Shown: positions 1-8,279, numbered from the stretch's first letter. The stretch: DNA of 35,229 bases from Microcoleus sp. FACHB-1515 (GCF_014696105.1 NZ_JACJPO010000025.1:1-35229), one strand, 5' to 3'. Notes: a model not told the origin generated them from the sequence alone. Made by a program: numbers and translations.

Positions 1-306
1 AAGATTTGGGTCGGTCAAGTTTCTGTTTCAATTAGTCACACATTGTCAAACCTTTGCTTTTGCCAAAGCATTTATGTACGGCTACTGTTCATCTCCTATT
101 TAGGATTGCTGTATATTAAGTTGCAGGTTTCTATCAGGTCAACATTGACTCCAGTTGTGGATAATCGCAGCACTAGATTGAGTTATGATATAGGATTTCT
201 CCTACCAGGCTTATGCGAACAGATTTTTATTATTTCCCCAGACATTGCTTCGGTTGAAGCGCAGCAGGCAGACTCAATAAAAATCGGCTCAGAGGTCGAG
301 TTTTGA
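1..306 (+). pseudogene. 5' part of a glycosyltransferase gene, out of frame with its continuation (partial at window edge)
   Basis: Reading frame 1 is open from the window edge to a TGA at 304-306. Its last residues (about ISPDIASVEAQQADS to GSEVEF) run naturally into the start of the next frame (KFLEAAETDFVGFIPA), which resembles the middle of a family-2 glycosyltransferase domain rather than a true N-terminus. The frames meet at a T-run: the sequence has four T (301-304), and one more T would give uninterrupted GAG TTT TTG AAA. This is therefore probably the upstream half of one gene broken by a single-base loss, or by a sequencing error. The first ~60 residues do not match a family I recognise. 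It could instead be non-coding, with the downstream gene starting at TTG 303. Confidence 0.4.
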
Positions 307-1496
307 AATTTTTAGAGGCAGCAGAAACAGATTTTGTTGGGTTTATTCCAGCCTCAGATCTCAACTATATTCCACAAGCTTCGTTTTCAACGATTCATGT
401 TCGTCCTTTCCTTGCACCTTGGGTACCGCAAGTAGATCCATCGAGGGAAACAGCTATGATTGCTTCCATTAAAACCACTGCTTGGGTTGCCTCAATCGAA
501 CTTGCCCGCTGTGCCCTTAAGCAACTGTCGAGCAATCGTTGGAACCTGTTAGCGATCGCAGAAGTCTTAGAGCAAGAAAACATCGCATTTTATTGGGCAA
601 CACTACCCGCAAATCAAAATGCTGCTCTAACTGATTCCACTTTAAATTTAACTGTTCTTGCAGTAGTTCCTCACTACCGCTGTGAAGCATGGCTGCGTCG
701 ATGTTTGCGATCGCTCGTGGATCAAACACATCAACCAGATGGAATTGTTGTAATCGATGATGCCTCAGAGCATCCGCCTGTCGAGATTGTAGCGGAATTT
801 CCAACAGCAACATTACTTGGCAGCGATCGCAATGTTGGGCCTTACCGACTGGTTCAGCAGGTCATCGAAAGCACCAACTACTGGGCTTATTTATTTCAAG
901 ATGCAGATGACTGGTCTAGTTGCGATCGCGTGGAGAAATTGATTCAAGCTGCGGTAACAACAGGGGCAGAACTGATTGGAACTCAAGAAATTCGCGTGTT
1001 TGAATCATCTGCAATTAAATCGGTCTATTATCCTTTAGATGTGAATCTGGCACTATCAAGAAAACTAGGATTTGCCCTGTTGCATCCAACTAGTCTGGTG
1101 GTTCGCGACTTGGTTATGCGACTCGGTGGCTTTGCAACAGGATTGCGCTTTAGTGGCGATACTGAATTTCTGCTGCAAGCAGTCTTAGTTGCCAAAGTGA
1201 TGAATGTCGCTGACTTCTGCTATTTTCGCCGACATCGCTCTGGATCTTTAACCACTGATCCTGTAACAGGTTTAACTTCCCGTGCACGACGAAAATTAGA
1301 GCTTCAGATTAGGCAGCAGGCGATCGCTCACCGCAGAGCTTTGCAAATCGGACGGTCACCTAACCTGAAATCAAACAAGCCGAACCGATTCACCTTCACC
1401 ATCTCACAGGCCCTCAATTGCGATAGCGTAAATCTTCTGCATATGGCGAGATTTGAGGATAGATTGATTAAAACGCTGGTTAGACAGCGCAGATAA
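303..1496 (+). CDS. Family 2 glycosyltransferase (possibly the 3' part of a two-domain enzyme)
   Basis: This gene encodes 397 residues when read from TTG 303. A GT-A fold of family 2 occupies about residues 117-330: a VVPHYR start strand, DQTHQPDGIVVIDD, the DRNVGPY segment, and the metal/nucleotide-sugar motif QDADDW at about 199-204. Enzymes of this type move a sugar from a nucleotide-sugar donor to a glycan, lipid or protein; the acceptor cannot be read from sequence. Residues 1-116 look like the tail of a second, incomplete GT-like domain (ETDFVGFIPASD, then AMIASIKTTAWVAS). That, together with the TTG start overlapping the stop of the open frame upstream, suggests the true N-terminus lies before 303 and was lost by frameshift. 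It sits just upstream of the injection-system genes; a second glycosyltransferase lies inside the cluster at 29290. A functional link is inference. Confidence 0.75.
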   Translation: MKFLEAAETDFVGFIPASDLNYIPQASFSTIHVRPFLAPWVPQVDPSRETAMIASIKTTAWVASIELARCALKQLSSNRWNLLAIAEVLEQENIAFYWATLPANQNAALTDSTLNLTVLAVVPHYRCEAWLRRCLRSLVDQTHQPDGIVVIDDASEHPPVEIVAEFPTATLLGSDRNVGPYRLVQQVIESTNYWAYLFQDADDWSSCDRVEKLIQAAVTTGAELIGTQEIRVFESSAIKSVYYPLDVNLALSRKLGFALLHPTSLVVRDLVMRLGGFATGLRFSGDTEFLLQAVLVAKVMNVADFCYFRRHRSGSLTTDPVTGLTSRARRKLELQIRQQAIAHRRALQIGRSPNLKSNKPNRFTFTISQALNCDSVNLLHMARFEDRLIKTLVRQRR

Positions 1497-1533
1497 TGAC
1501 GGCTCCAAAGCTAGTTTGTTAACAGGGGCTTGA

Positions 1534-1773
1534 ATGGCTGAGGTGACCTCTACACATTTGTCAGCCAAAACTCAAACTCATCGAAGTCAGGAGCGATCGC
1601 CAACATCACTTCCTCACTTCTCGACCGCTACCCCTCTCTATCCAGAAGCAGAGCTTTTAACGTTGCAGCAGATGGTTGGCAATCATGCTGTTAACCATTT
1701 GTTGCAGTTTCGCCCTTCTCCTGCTGGTCTACCCTCAATCGTGCAAGATACTCAGTCGGCTGATAACCAATAA
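1534..1773 (+). CDS. Small protein with the eCIS-associated LQQ..GN.AV motif
   Basis: This 79-residue protein has a Ser/Thr-rich, probably disordered N-terminus followed at about residues 42-58 by LLTLQQMVGNHAVNHLLQ. The same motif (LxLQQxxGNxAVxxxLQ) begins both eCIS-core proteins downstream (about 4165-4215 and 5755-5810). Here it is not followed by the DUF4157 zinc-motif domain, so the protein is either a truncated effector or a stand-alone adaptor using the same recognition segment. The start ATG at 1534 has only a weak purine stretch (aggggc) upstream. Its end abuts the ATPase gene, whose likely ATG is at 1778, suggesting co-transcription. I know no function for it; a role in loading is inferred from motif and position. 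Confidence 0.6.
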   Translation: MAEVTSTHLSAKTQTHRSQERSPTSLPHFSTATPLYPEAELLTLQQMVGNHAVNHLLQFRPSPAGLPSIVQDTQSADNQ

Positions 1774-1777
1774 TCTT

Positions 1778-3913
1778 ATGGTGAATCAATGGGAGCCTGG
1801 TAACAATCAATCGCTCGATGACTTACTCGAAACGCTAGGGCGACTCGATCGATTACTAGAGCGATCGATCGCCGTGGCGCAAACGGTTTATGGGGCAGAA
1901 GCAGCTATCGATCGCTATCGAGGGCTGCACATCAGCCAGAGCGAAGTGGAGCGGTTATTGGGACAAGAACCCGGTGTGCCGATTTTATATTGCCCTGACG
2001 CGGATGCCTCCGAGTCGATCGACCCTTCCCCTAGTTCTCTCTCTCGATTTGCTTGGCTCCAACAGGTTTATCAGCTTTCGCCATTTGAGATGGATGTGCT
2101 GGCGATCGCTCTAGCTCCCGAACTCGATTTGCGCTACGAGCGGCTCTATGCCTATCTGCAAGACAACGTGACTCGCAAGCGTCCCACCGTTGATTTGGCG
2201 CTGAATCTCCTATGTCCTTCTGTCAAAGCAAAGCTGCAACAGCGTCAGGTGTTTGCCCCAGATGCTCCGTTGCTCAGACAGGGGCTTCTGCATCTGATTG
2301 CCGATCAGCCCAATGCCCCCTTACTGTCACACAGCCTGCGGCTCGATGAGCAGATTGTGCGCCTGCTGCTAAGTCAAAATTCACTGGATGCACGGCTAGA
2401 GCGCTACTGCGATCGCAGTTTTCCAACCCTTCGCTTAGAGTCACTCCCCCTCAAGCCAGACGTGCAGCAGGCGCTTTGGGCACTCCTGCATCAAGCCGAT
2501 CGCCAACCTCTGCAACTGTATTTTCAGGGGGTTCAAGGCAGCGGCAGGCAGATGGTAGCCGAAGCGATCGCCACTGAGCTGGACGTTCCGCTGCTGAGTG
2601 CCAATTTAGCAGTGATCTTGGCCGATGCAGAGGTGGAAGAAATCCTGAAACTGCTGTTTCGCGAAGCTTGGTTCGCCAATGCGGTGCTGTATCTCGACAT
2701 CGAAGCGCTGCCGCAATCTCATCAGTCGCAGTTGCTTAAGGAACTGCAAAACGCGCCAGGTATCACGATTCTGGCAGGAAGCCAGCCCTGGAATTTGACC
2801 GGACAAGATCCGATCGCCTTGATCACTGTGCCCATTCCCCGACCGGATTTTGAGCAGCGACGTGACTGCTGGGAAGCGGCACTAGCAGCAGCAGGGATTG
2901 CGATCGATCCACTTAGCCTTGCAGCACTAGCCGATCGCTTTCAACTATTGCCGTGCCAGATTACTCAGGCGGTGGCGACAGCTTGCAATCAGGTGCGCTG
3001 GCAGGCAGCAGCCCGATCGCTTGAGGCCACGTCGCCCACCTTAGCTGATTTGTTTGCAGCGGCTCGCGCTCAGTCAGGCCAGGAGTTGAACGAATTGGCA
3101 GCTAAAATTCAGCCGCTCTACACCTGGCGCGATCTGGTGCTGCCCGAAGACGCGATCGCCCAACTGCAAGAAATCTGCCAGCGCGTCGCTCATCGCCATC
3201 AGGTGTTAGGAGAATGGGGGTTCGATCGCAAACTGTCGATTGGCAAAGGCATCAACGCGCTGTTCGCCGGAGCGTCAGGCACGGGGAAGACAATGGCGGC
3301 TGAAGTGATTGCCAGCGAGATAGGGCTTGACCTCTACAAAATTGATTTGTCGAGCGTGGTTAGCAAATACATCGGTGAAACCGAGAAGAACCTGGAGCGG
3401 ATTTTTCGGGCGGCAGAAACCGCCAACGCGATTTTGTTTTTTGATGAGGCGGATGCACTGTTTGGCAAGCGATCGGAAGTGCGCGATTCTCACGATCGCT
3501 ACGCCAACCTGGAAATCAGCTATCTGCTGCAAAAGATGGAGCAGTACCAGGGCATCGCAATTTTAGCGACGAACCTGCGCGGCAACCTTGATGAAGCGTT
3601 TGTGCGCCGATTGGCCTTCACCATTCAGTTTCCTTCGCCAGATGCAGACAGCCGCAGGCAAATCTGGGCGAGCATTTTGCCTGCTGCCGTGCCGATTGCT
3701 GCCGATGTTGATTTAGATTTCCTGGCCGATCAATTCAATCTCAGCGGTGGCAATATAAAAAATATCGCTTTGGCAGCGGCATATTTGGCAGCCGCCGATC
3801 GCAGTCCCATGACAATGACGCATCTGCGGCAGGCAATGCGACGGGAATATCAAAAACTAGGCAAAATGCTGTCCGATCGGGAACTGAGTGGCGAGCAGGG
3901 TGAATCGCAATAG
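1778..3913 (+). CDS. Tandem AAA+ ATPase of the contractile injection system (Afp15-like)
   Basis: This gene encodes 711 residues from ATG 1778; a longer frame reaches back to 1676 but that part overlaps the upstream gene and looks non-native. The C-terminal AAA+ module is complete: Walker A GASGTGKT at 498-505, Walker B ILFFDEAD at about 552-559 with D556/E557, then an ATNLRGNLDEAFVRR sensor/arginine-finger stretch. An earlier AAA module is degenerate: its P-loop reads GVQGSGRQ (251-258), lacking the GK[ST] lysine, so it probably does not hydrolyse ATP. Residues 1-240 are helical with a WLQQVYQLSPFEMDVLAIALAPE segment typical of these CIS ATPases. Members of this family (Afp15, PVC15) are needed for late assembly and cargo loading. 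It precedes two eCIS-core cargo-type genes, which fits that job. Confidence 0.9.
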   Translation: MVNQWEPGNNQSLDDLLETLGRLDRLLERSIAVAQTVYGAEAAIDRYRGLHISQSEVERLLGQEPGVPILYCPDADASESIDPSPSSLSRFAWLQQVYQLSPFEMDVLAIALAPELDLRYERLYAYLQDNVTRKRPTVDLALNLLCPSVKAKLQQRQVFAPDAPLLRQGLLHLIADQPNAPLLSHSLRLDEQIVRLLLSQNSLDARLERYCDRSFPTLRLESLPLKPDVQQALWALLHQADRQPLQLYFQGVQGSGRQMVAEAIATELDVPLLSANLAVILADAEVEEILKLLFREAWFANAVLYLDIEALPQSHQSQLLKELQNAPGITILAGSQPWNLTGQDPIALITVPIPRPDFEQRRDCWEAALAAAGIAIDPLSLAALADRFQLLPCQITQAVATACNQVRWQAAARSLEATSPTLADLFAAARAQSGQELNELAAKIQPLYTWRDLVLPEDAIAQLQEICQRVAHRHQVLGEWGFDRKLSIGKGINALFAGASGTGKTMAAEVIASEIGLDLYKIDLSSVVSKYIGETEKNLERIFRAAETANAILFFDEADALFGKRSEVRDSHDRYANLEISYLLQKMEQYQGIAILATNLRGNLDEAFVRRLAFTIQFPSPDADSRRQIWASILPAAVPIAADVDLDFLADQFNLSGGNIKNIALAAAYLAAADRSPMTMTHLRQAMRREYQKLGKMLSDRELSGEQGESQ

Positions 3914-3934
3914 ACGGCTAACAAGCCCAAAGCC

Positions 3935-3941
3935 AAGGAGG
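3935..3941 (+). promoter_or_regulatory. Very strong Shine-Dalgarno AAGGAGG
   Basis: AAGGAGG lies 5 bases before ATG 3947 and is nearly the full complement of the 16S rRNA 3' end. It is the best ribosome-binding site noticed in the window, yet it serves only a 23-codon frame, not the large gene at 4059. Confidence 0.6.
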
Positions 3942-3946
3942 ATCAC

Positions 3947-4018
3947 ATGGCTGAGGCGGCAAGTAAGGGACCTAGAGGCGTTCAAAGTGTTGTCTTGGGC
4001 GCGTCTTTCAACCTCTAA
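3947..4018 (+). CDS. 23-residue ORF with a strong ribosome-binding site
   Basis: The frame reads MAEAASKGPRG, continues to GASFNL and stops with TAA at 4016-4018. Nothing in it is recognisable. It opens with MAE like the small protein at 1534, but the similarity ends there. It could be a microprotein, a translated leader that keeps ribosomes feeding the next gene (ATG 4059), or the stub of a lost effector gene. The strong AAGGAGG is the only support for translation. Confidence 0.35.
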   Translation: MAEAASKGPRGVQSVVLGASFNL

Positions 4019-4058
4019 CACAGCTTAAATGCTTGATTACACGGATGGAGAGGGGAGT

Positions 4059-5612
4059 ATGGCAAAATTGGCGGCGCGATCGCTCAAAAGCAGCCCAAAG
4101 CAAACGCAAGGACAGTTCAACACGCCTCGATCGACTCCAACGGTTCAGGCTGCTGATTCAGTTTTGGCGCTTCAGCAGGCGATTGGCAATCGAGCCGTGA
4201 GTGAGCAGTTGCAGGCAAATCAGGTAAACCAATCTGTAGCGATCGATCCCGTTCTGAACGACGTGGGAAAACCGCTTGATCTCACTACACGCGCCGCAAT
4301 GGAGTCGCGTTTTGGGCAAGATCTAAGCCAGGTTCGCGTTCATACCAGCTCGCAGGCGGCAACCTCGGCGCAAGCACTCCATGCCCAGGCTTACACGGTT
4401 GGGCAGCACATCGTATTTGGAGCAGGACAATACGCGCCAGAATCGTCAGCAGGAAAGCGATTGCTCGCGCATGAATTGACCCACACCCTGCAACAGCGAT
4501 CGCCCGCCTCGGTCAATCAGTCTGCCACTAGCGAACAGGAAGCCGATCGGGCTGCGGATGCCGTGATGTCAGGCAGCGCGATCGCTGTGCAAACCGCCAC
4601 TCCGATCGGGATTGCTCGCCAGCCTGCTTCCGGCGGCTTTGATCTGACTGAAACCGCCTCCCCGATGATGGCACGGGCGATCGGCTCGGTCACGATCGAC
4701 AATTTTGCGCTGGGGAAAGCTGACATTCCACCCGGTCGTGACGCAGAACTTCGTAAAACGGCACGGCAGATCGTCACGCTGCTGAAGCGCTATCCGCGAT
4801 CGACGATTCGCGTCACGGGGCATACGGACATGGTAGGTACACCCGAACGGAATGAAACGTTGGGTAGCGATCGGGCGAATGCGGTGAAAGCAGTTCTCGT
4901 CAGTGAAGGTGTGCCAGAGGAGAAGATTCAAGCCCAAAGCAAAGGTGAAACGGCTCCGGCAGTGTCTACGAAAGACGAAAAGCCTGAACCGTGCAATCGC
5001 CGCGTTGAGGTGCAGTTTGACCCAGCACAGTCGATGCTGCCCTCGATGGTTCCCGACTTGACGCTGAAGCCCAAGCCGCCCGCTCCCCCTCCGTTTGATC
5101 CATTCCAGAAGCAGCCGATCGATATCTCCCCCAAACTGCCGATTCCAGGCGATCGTAAGCCCGGACCCTGGCGCGATCCGCAGCAACCCCTGCCGCCCTG
5201 GTTCTGGAAGCCCAACCCCTTCCCAGAAATTAAAGGCACAGAACCGAAAACGCCGCTCGATGTATTTTACGAAACTCTTGTTGATCCAGTGCTCAAACCG
5301 CTTGTGAGTCCGCTGCCCAAAGAGGTACAAAAATTCCTGATAGATAGAGCGCACGATGCGATCGAAGCGGGATTAAAAGACCGATTTGAGTCGGCGGTTG
5401 GCGGACTCAATCTAGATGACAAAACAAAAGAAGTGCTGAAGCAGTCGGTAGAAACGCTGATTAAGTCAAAACCCGGACAGACCACCGATCGCAAGTCAGA
5501 GACCGAAGGCAGTCCCTATCGCAAAGATCCCCCACCCTCAAGAGTGGACGAACTTGAAGAACAAGGAAAAGCGATCGATTCTCTGCTGAAAGACAAAGAC
5601 AAGAAAAAGTGA
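4059..5612 (+). CDS. eCIS-core (DUF4157) protein with OmpA-type peptidoglycan-binding domain
   Basis: I start at ATG 4059 (517 residues) because GGAGAGGGGAG precedes it; an in-frame ATG at 4029 has no ribosome-binding site. Order of parts: the VLALQQAIGNRAVSEQLQ motif (about 38-55); an eCIS-core DUF4157 domain (about 70-145) with RFGQDLSQVRVHT and the zinc-metallopeptidase-like HELTH at 138-142; a linker; an OmpA C-terminal domain (about 207-318) with VTGHTD, NETLGSDRANAV and NRRVEVQF typical of diaminopimelate/peptidoglycan binding; a proline-rich stretch (about 325-400); and a charged helical tail ending in poly-Lys/Asp. DUF4157 marks proteins carried by or associated with contractile injection particles. 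The OmpA domain suggests a wall-binding cargo or an anchor to peptidoglycan. It sits between the ATPase and a second eCIS-core gene. No catalytic toxin domain is visible besides HELTH, whose activity is uncertain. Confidence 0.85.
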   Translation: MAKLAARSLKSSPKQTQGQFNTPRSTPTVQAADSVLALQQAIGNRAVSEQLQANQVNQSVAIDPVLNDVGKPLDLTTRAAMESRFGQDLSQVRVHTSSQAATSAQALHAQAYTVGQHIVFGAGQYAPESSAGKRLLAHELTHTLQQRSPASVNQSATSEQEADRAADAVMSGSAIAVQTATPIGIARQPASGGFDLTETASPMMARAIGSVTIDNFALGKADIPPGRDAELRKTARQIVTLLKRYPRSTIRVTGHTDMVGTPERNETLGSDRANAVKAVLVSEGVPEEKIQAQSKGETAPAVSTKDEKPEPCNRRVEVQFDPAQSMLPSMVPDLTLKPKPPAPPPFDPFQKQPIDISPKLPIPGDRKPGPWRDPQQPLPPWFWKPNPFPEIKGTEPKTPLDVFYETLVDPVLKPLVSPLPKEVQKFLIDRAHDAIEAGLKDRFESAVGGLNLDDKTKEVLKQSVETLIKSKPGQTTDRKSETEGSPYRKDPPPSRVDELEEQGKAIDSLLKDKDKKK

Positions 5613-5649
5613 TTTTACAACGATCGATTGAACGGCAAAGGTGGCGAAC

Positions 5650-8190
5650 ATGAGTTCATCTAAAGTATCTCAAAGAAAGGAATCGGCGCAATCGTCCCTG
5701 CAAAAATTACCAGCCACACAACATGAAACGGTATCTTCCCAGCCGTATGACTCTATTTTGGCAATGCAGCAAGCGGTGGGTAATCAAGCGGTAAACCAGC
5801 AGTTGCAGGGCGATCGCTCGACAGTGGAGGCAGATGTAACTGCGCCATTCATCCAGGCAGGAATGCGATCGCCCGGTCACCCTTTAGATACTGCAACCCG
5901 CGCTTTAATGGAGTCGCGCTTTGGTCAAGACTTCAGCCAGGTAAGAATTCATACGGATGCTCAGGTGGCAGAGTCAGTACAACAGGCTAACGCACTTGCC
6001 TATACAATGCATCAAAATATTGTATTTGCACCTGGACAGTATGCACCAGAAACCGAAGCGGGAAGAAGGCTGCTAGTTCATGAGTTGACTCATGTAGTGC
6101 AGCAAAGTCAATCGAGCAGCAGCTTACCTGGTGATACCCATGAGCAAGAGGCTGAGATTGCCGCGGGGCGATCGCCATCCGCTGAAATTTCTGTTTCTCA
6201 TTTTAGCGCTGCTGGTGTTCCCCAATTGGCTGGAGATCCAGCCAAAGCAGGTCAAAAACCCCGACTTATCTTTCTAGATACTAATGTCGTTTTAGACATC
6301 GAAGCGGGTAACACTCAAGCAGAGACTCGACTTGCAGAACTTAGAAAAGAAGGCGCAATCTTTAAACTGCCTCAACAGGTCTATAACGAACTAGTTGTGC
6401 AGGCAGCCGATCCAAAATCAAGAGAAGCGACGCTAAAGACGCTAGAAAGGTTGGGGCTTAACCTCGGCGAAACAGGATTTTTTGCTGAGCGGGTTGATGT
6501 GTATGACCGAAACATTCGAGATATTTCACCTGAGGGAGGGGGTAGCATTCGGACATTTCAAGCAAATAAGAAGGAATTACCTCAGCCAAGAGCCATCTTA
6601 TCCGAGCCGGATTTGCTGTTAGAGCGCAGGAAAGGCACTCGAAATGATGTCTTGGTTGCGGCTCAGGTGAAGGCAGCGGGTGGAGAACTGTGGACATTCG
6701 ATCGAGATTACTTAGCCAGTAACAAGCAGGGAGTCACCGGAGCAAAACCTGAAGTTACCGATCCAAAAAGGGGATTGGGGGTCAAAATTGCCCCTGAGAG
6801 CTGGCAAATTCCTATGGTGAGAACTTCGGGAGGTAGCGGTGGCGGAGGAAAAGGCAGTAGTCAGCCCAAAGCAAGTCCAGCAGCGGGTGCGAGTTCACTA
6901 CCTGCTCCAGCACCAACTATGCCGCCTCCAACTGCACTACCAAAAGCACCCCCCGTAGCCCCTTTAACACCTCCTTCCTTGGGTGACGCTCCTTTGCCGC
7001 AGGGTGGAACTGGCAGTGCTAGCCTTGCAGCCCCGAAGGGCGATCGCCCTGCCGCACCTCGCGCGCCTCAACTGCCTATTCCTAGTCCTGGCGCATCTAC
7101 CCCTGTAAAACCAGAGTTACCTGGCAGCACTACTAAATCTCCGCTGAGGCTGGGTCCCGGTCCGGAAGGTGGAATTTCTGCGGGCAAATCTTCCAGCAGC
7201 ACGGGTAGATTAACGGCAACGGTTGGCACACCTACACCGGCACCAAAAGGGTTGGATTCTCCGCCGAAGGGTGCAAAACCTCAAGCAATTGAGTTTGGTC
7301 CTTCGGCGAGGGGTGATGCAATGGCTCAGGGGATTGTGTTTGGGCTGGAACTCTTGAGAAACGGACTCAACCGGCTTGCGGCTGAAAATCAGATGACTGC
7401 TGCCCAAAGTGCGATCGCCGTCGAGAAACCGAAAATTTATCAAACTCTGTTTGATAATCCTGGAATGGGGATGCTAATTCAAGTGCATTTTGTGCAAAGT
7501 CAAGATAATCCTGTTCCAATGTTCAAGGGCATCACAAGCGTTATGGCAGCGAGCCGCGAAGAAGCCAGCAAAATTCCGACGATTCGGCAGGGTTATGAAT
7601 CGGGTTCAACCGAAAGCAGTATGATTCTCTGGTATCCGCCGGTTCGCAAAAAACCAGCTTCAAAAACCGCTGAGCAGGCAGACAAGCCGAGCGAAAAAGC
7701 ACCGCCGCTCATCGTTCACACAGTTGAAGAATTTATCAAGGCACTGCCTGATCCATTCAAATATCAGCAGGTTTACGATGCCCTGAAGCAGACCCAGCCA
7801 ACGTTCCCAGGCTACACGATCAGCATTGGTGGCGTTAACCTATTGCTGCCCGTCGATATTCATACAACAGCGCTGGCGTTCTATGAAAAGAAAATTCAAG
7901 AGGATTTGACGGCGAATCTTAACGCGCTCACAGAGGCAATTCGGGTGAATGAAAGTCGCCTCCAGAAGAACTTAAAAGAAGGAGCAATCTCAAAGTGGTG
8001 GCATGGCAAGATTGACCTCGATCCACATATGTTTGACTATCCTAAGGCTCATGCCGCTTCGGCAAAAATTGGCATCGAAAGAAAAGCATTTCGCGACGTG
8101 CGGGCATCTCTGAAGGCAGGATGGGATTTAGTTGAAATCGCGCACAAGGAGCTTCACAAATTCGAGACAGGCGTTGATTTAGACATGTAA
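5650..8190 (+). CDS. eCIS-core (DUF4157) effector with PIN-type nuclease domain
   Basis: This gene encodes 846 residues from ATG 5650, preceded by AAGGTGG at good spacing; GTG 5641 is a less likely start. Parts in order: the ILAMQQAVGNQAVNQQLQ motif (about 36-53); a DUF4157 core with RFGQDFSQVRIHT and HELTH at 144-148; a PIN-like domain (about 204-395); a long Pro/Ala/Ser/Gly-rich linker (about 395-540); and a C-terminal region (about 545-846) of mixed fold, with a helical last third (ALAFYEKKIQEDL to LVEIAHKELHKFE). PIN signatures are visible: LDTNVVLD with D210, YNEL with E247, RNDVLVAA with D333 and FDRDYL with D351/D353, i.e. the acidic set that binds Mg/Mn in PIN ribonucleases such as VapC. 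The likely role is an injected nuclease toxin, by inference. No immunity gene is recognisable between it and 8616. The C-terminal region is unassigned. Confidence 0.85.
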   Translation: MSSSKVSQRKESAQSSLQKLPATQHETVSSQPYDSILAMQQAVGNQAVNQQLQGDRSTVEADVTAPFIQAGMRSPGHPLDTATRALMESRFGQDFSQVRIHTDAQVAESVQQANALAYTMHQNIVFAPGQYAPETEAGRRLLVHELTHVVQQSQSSSSLPGDTHEQEAEIAAGRSPSAEISVSHFSAAGVPQLAGDPAKAGQKPRLIFLDTNVVLDIEAGNTQAETRLAELRKEGAIFKLPQQVYNELVVQAADPKSREATLKTLERLGLNLGETGFFAERVDVYDRNIRDISPEGGGSIRTFQANKKELPQPRAILSEPDLLLERRKGTRNDVLVAAQVKAAGGELWTFDRDYLASNKQGVTGAKPEVTDPKRGLGVKIAPESWQIPMVRTSGGSGGGGKGSSQPKASPAAGASSLPAPAPTMPPPTALPKAPPVAPLTPPSLGDAPLPQGGTGSASLAAPKGDRPAAPRAPQLPIPSPGASTPVKPELPGSTTKSPLRLGPGPEGGISAGKSSSSTGRLTATVGTPTPAPKGLDSPPKGAKPQAIEFGPSARGDAMAQGIVFGLELLRNGLNRLAAENQMTAAQSAIAVEKPKIYQTLFDNPGMGMLIQVHFVQSQDNPVPMFKGITSVMAASREEASKIPTIRQGYESGSTESSMILWYPPVRKKPASKTAEQADKPSEKAPPLIVHTVEEFIKALPDPFKYQQVYDALKQTQPTFPGYTISIGGVNLLLPVDIHTTALAFYEKKIQEDLTANLNALTEAIRVNESRLQKNLKEGAISKWWHGKIDLDPHMFDYPKAHAASAKIGIERKAFRDVRASLKAGWDLVEIAHKELHKFETGVDLDM

Positions 8191-8261
8191 GCAATACGCT
8201 AAATGTTGTGGAGTCGATCGTCTGCAACGGATAAATTATTAGGTCGTGCTCTCTTAAAAAT

Positions 8262-8279
8262 CAGCCGATTTTCGGGCTG
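8262..8279. terminator. Weak hairpin after the effector gene
   Basis: CAGCC (8262-8266) pairs with GGCTG (8275-8279). On the + strand no T-run follows. On the - strand the hairpin is followed by TTTTT, so by sequence it would terminate leftward transcription better than the gene it follows. Stem of 5 bp only. Confidence 0.25.

Noticed and set aside
1676-1777. N-terminal extension of the ATPase frame
   Set aside because: It overlaps the small LQQ-motif protein, has no Shine-Dalgarno and encodes an unlikely hydrophobic leader; ATG 1778 right after the upstream stop fits better.
4569-5354. Long antisense ORF (261 codons) under the OmpA/eCIS-core gene
   Set aside because: It is the mirror of a well-supported gene in GC-rich sequence; its protein shows no domain and no ribosome-binding site was seen.
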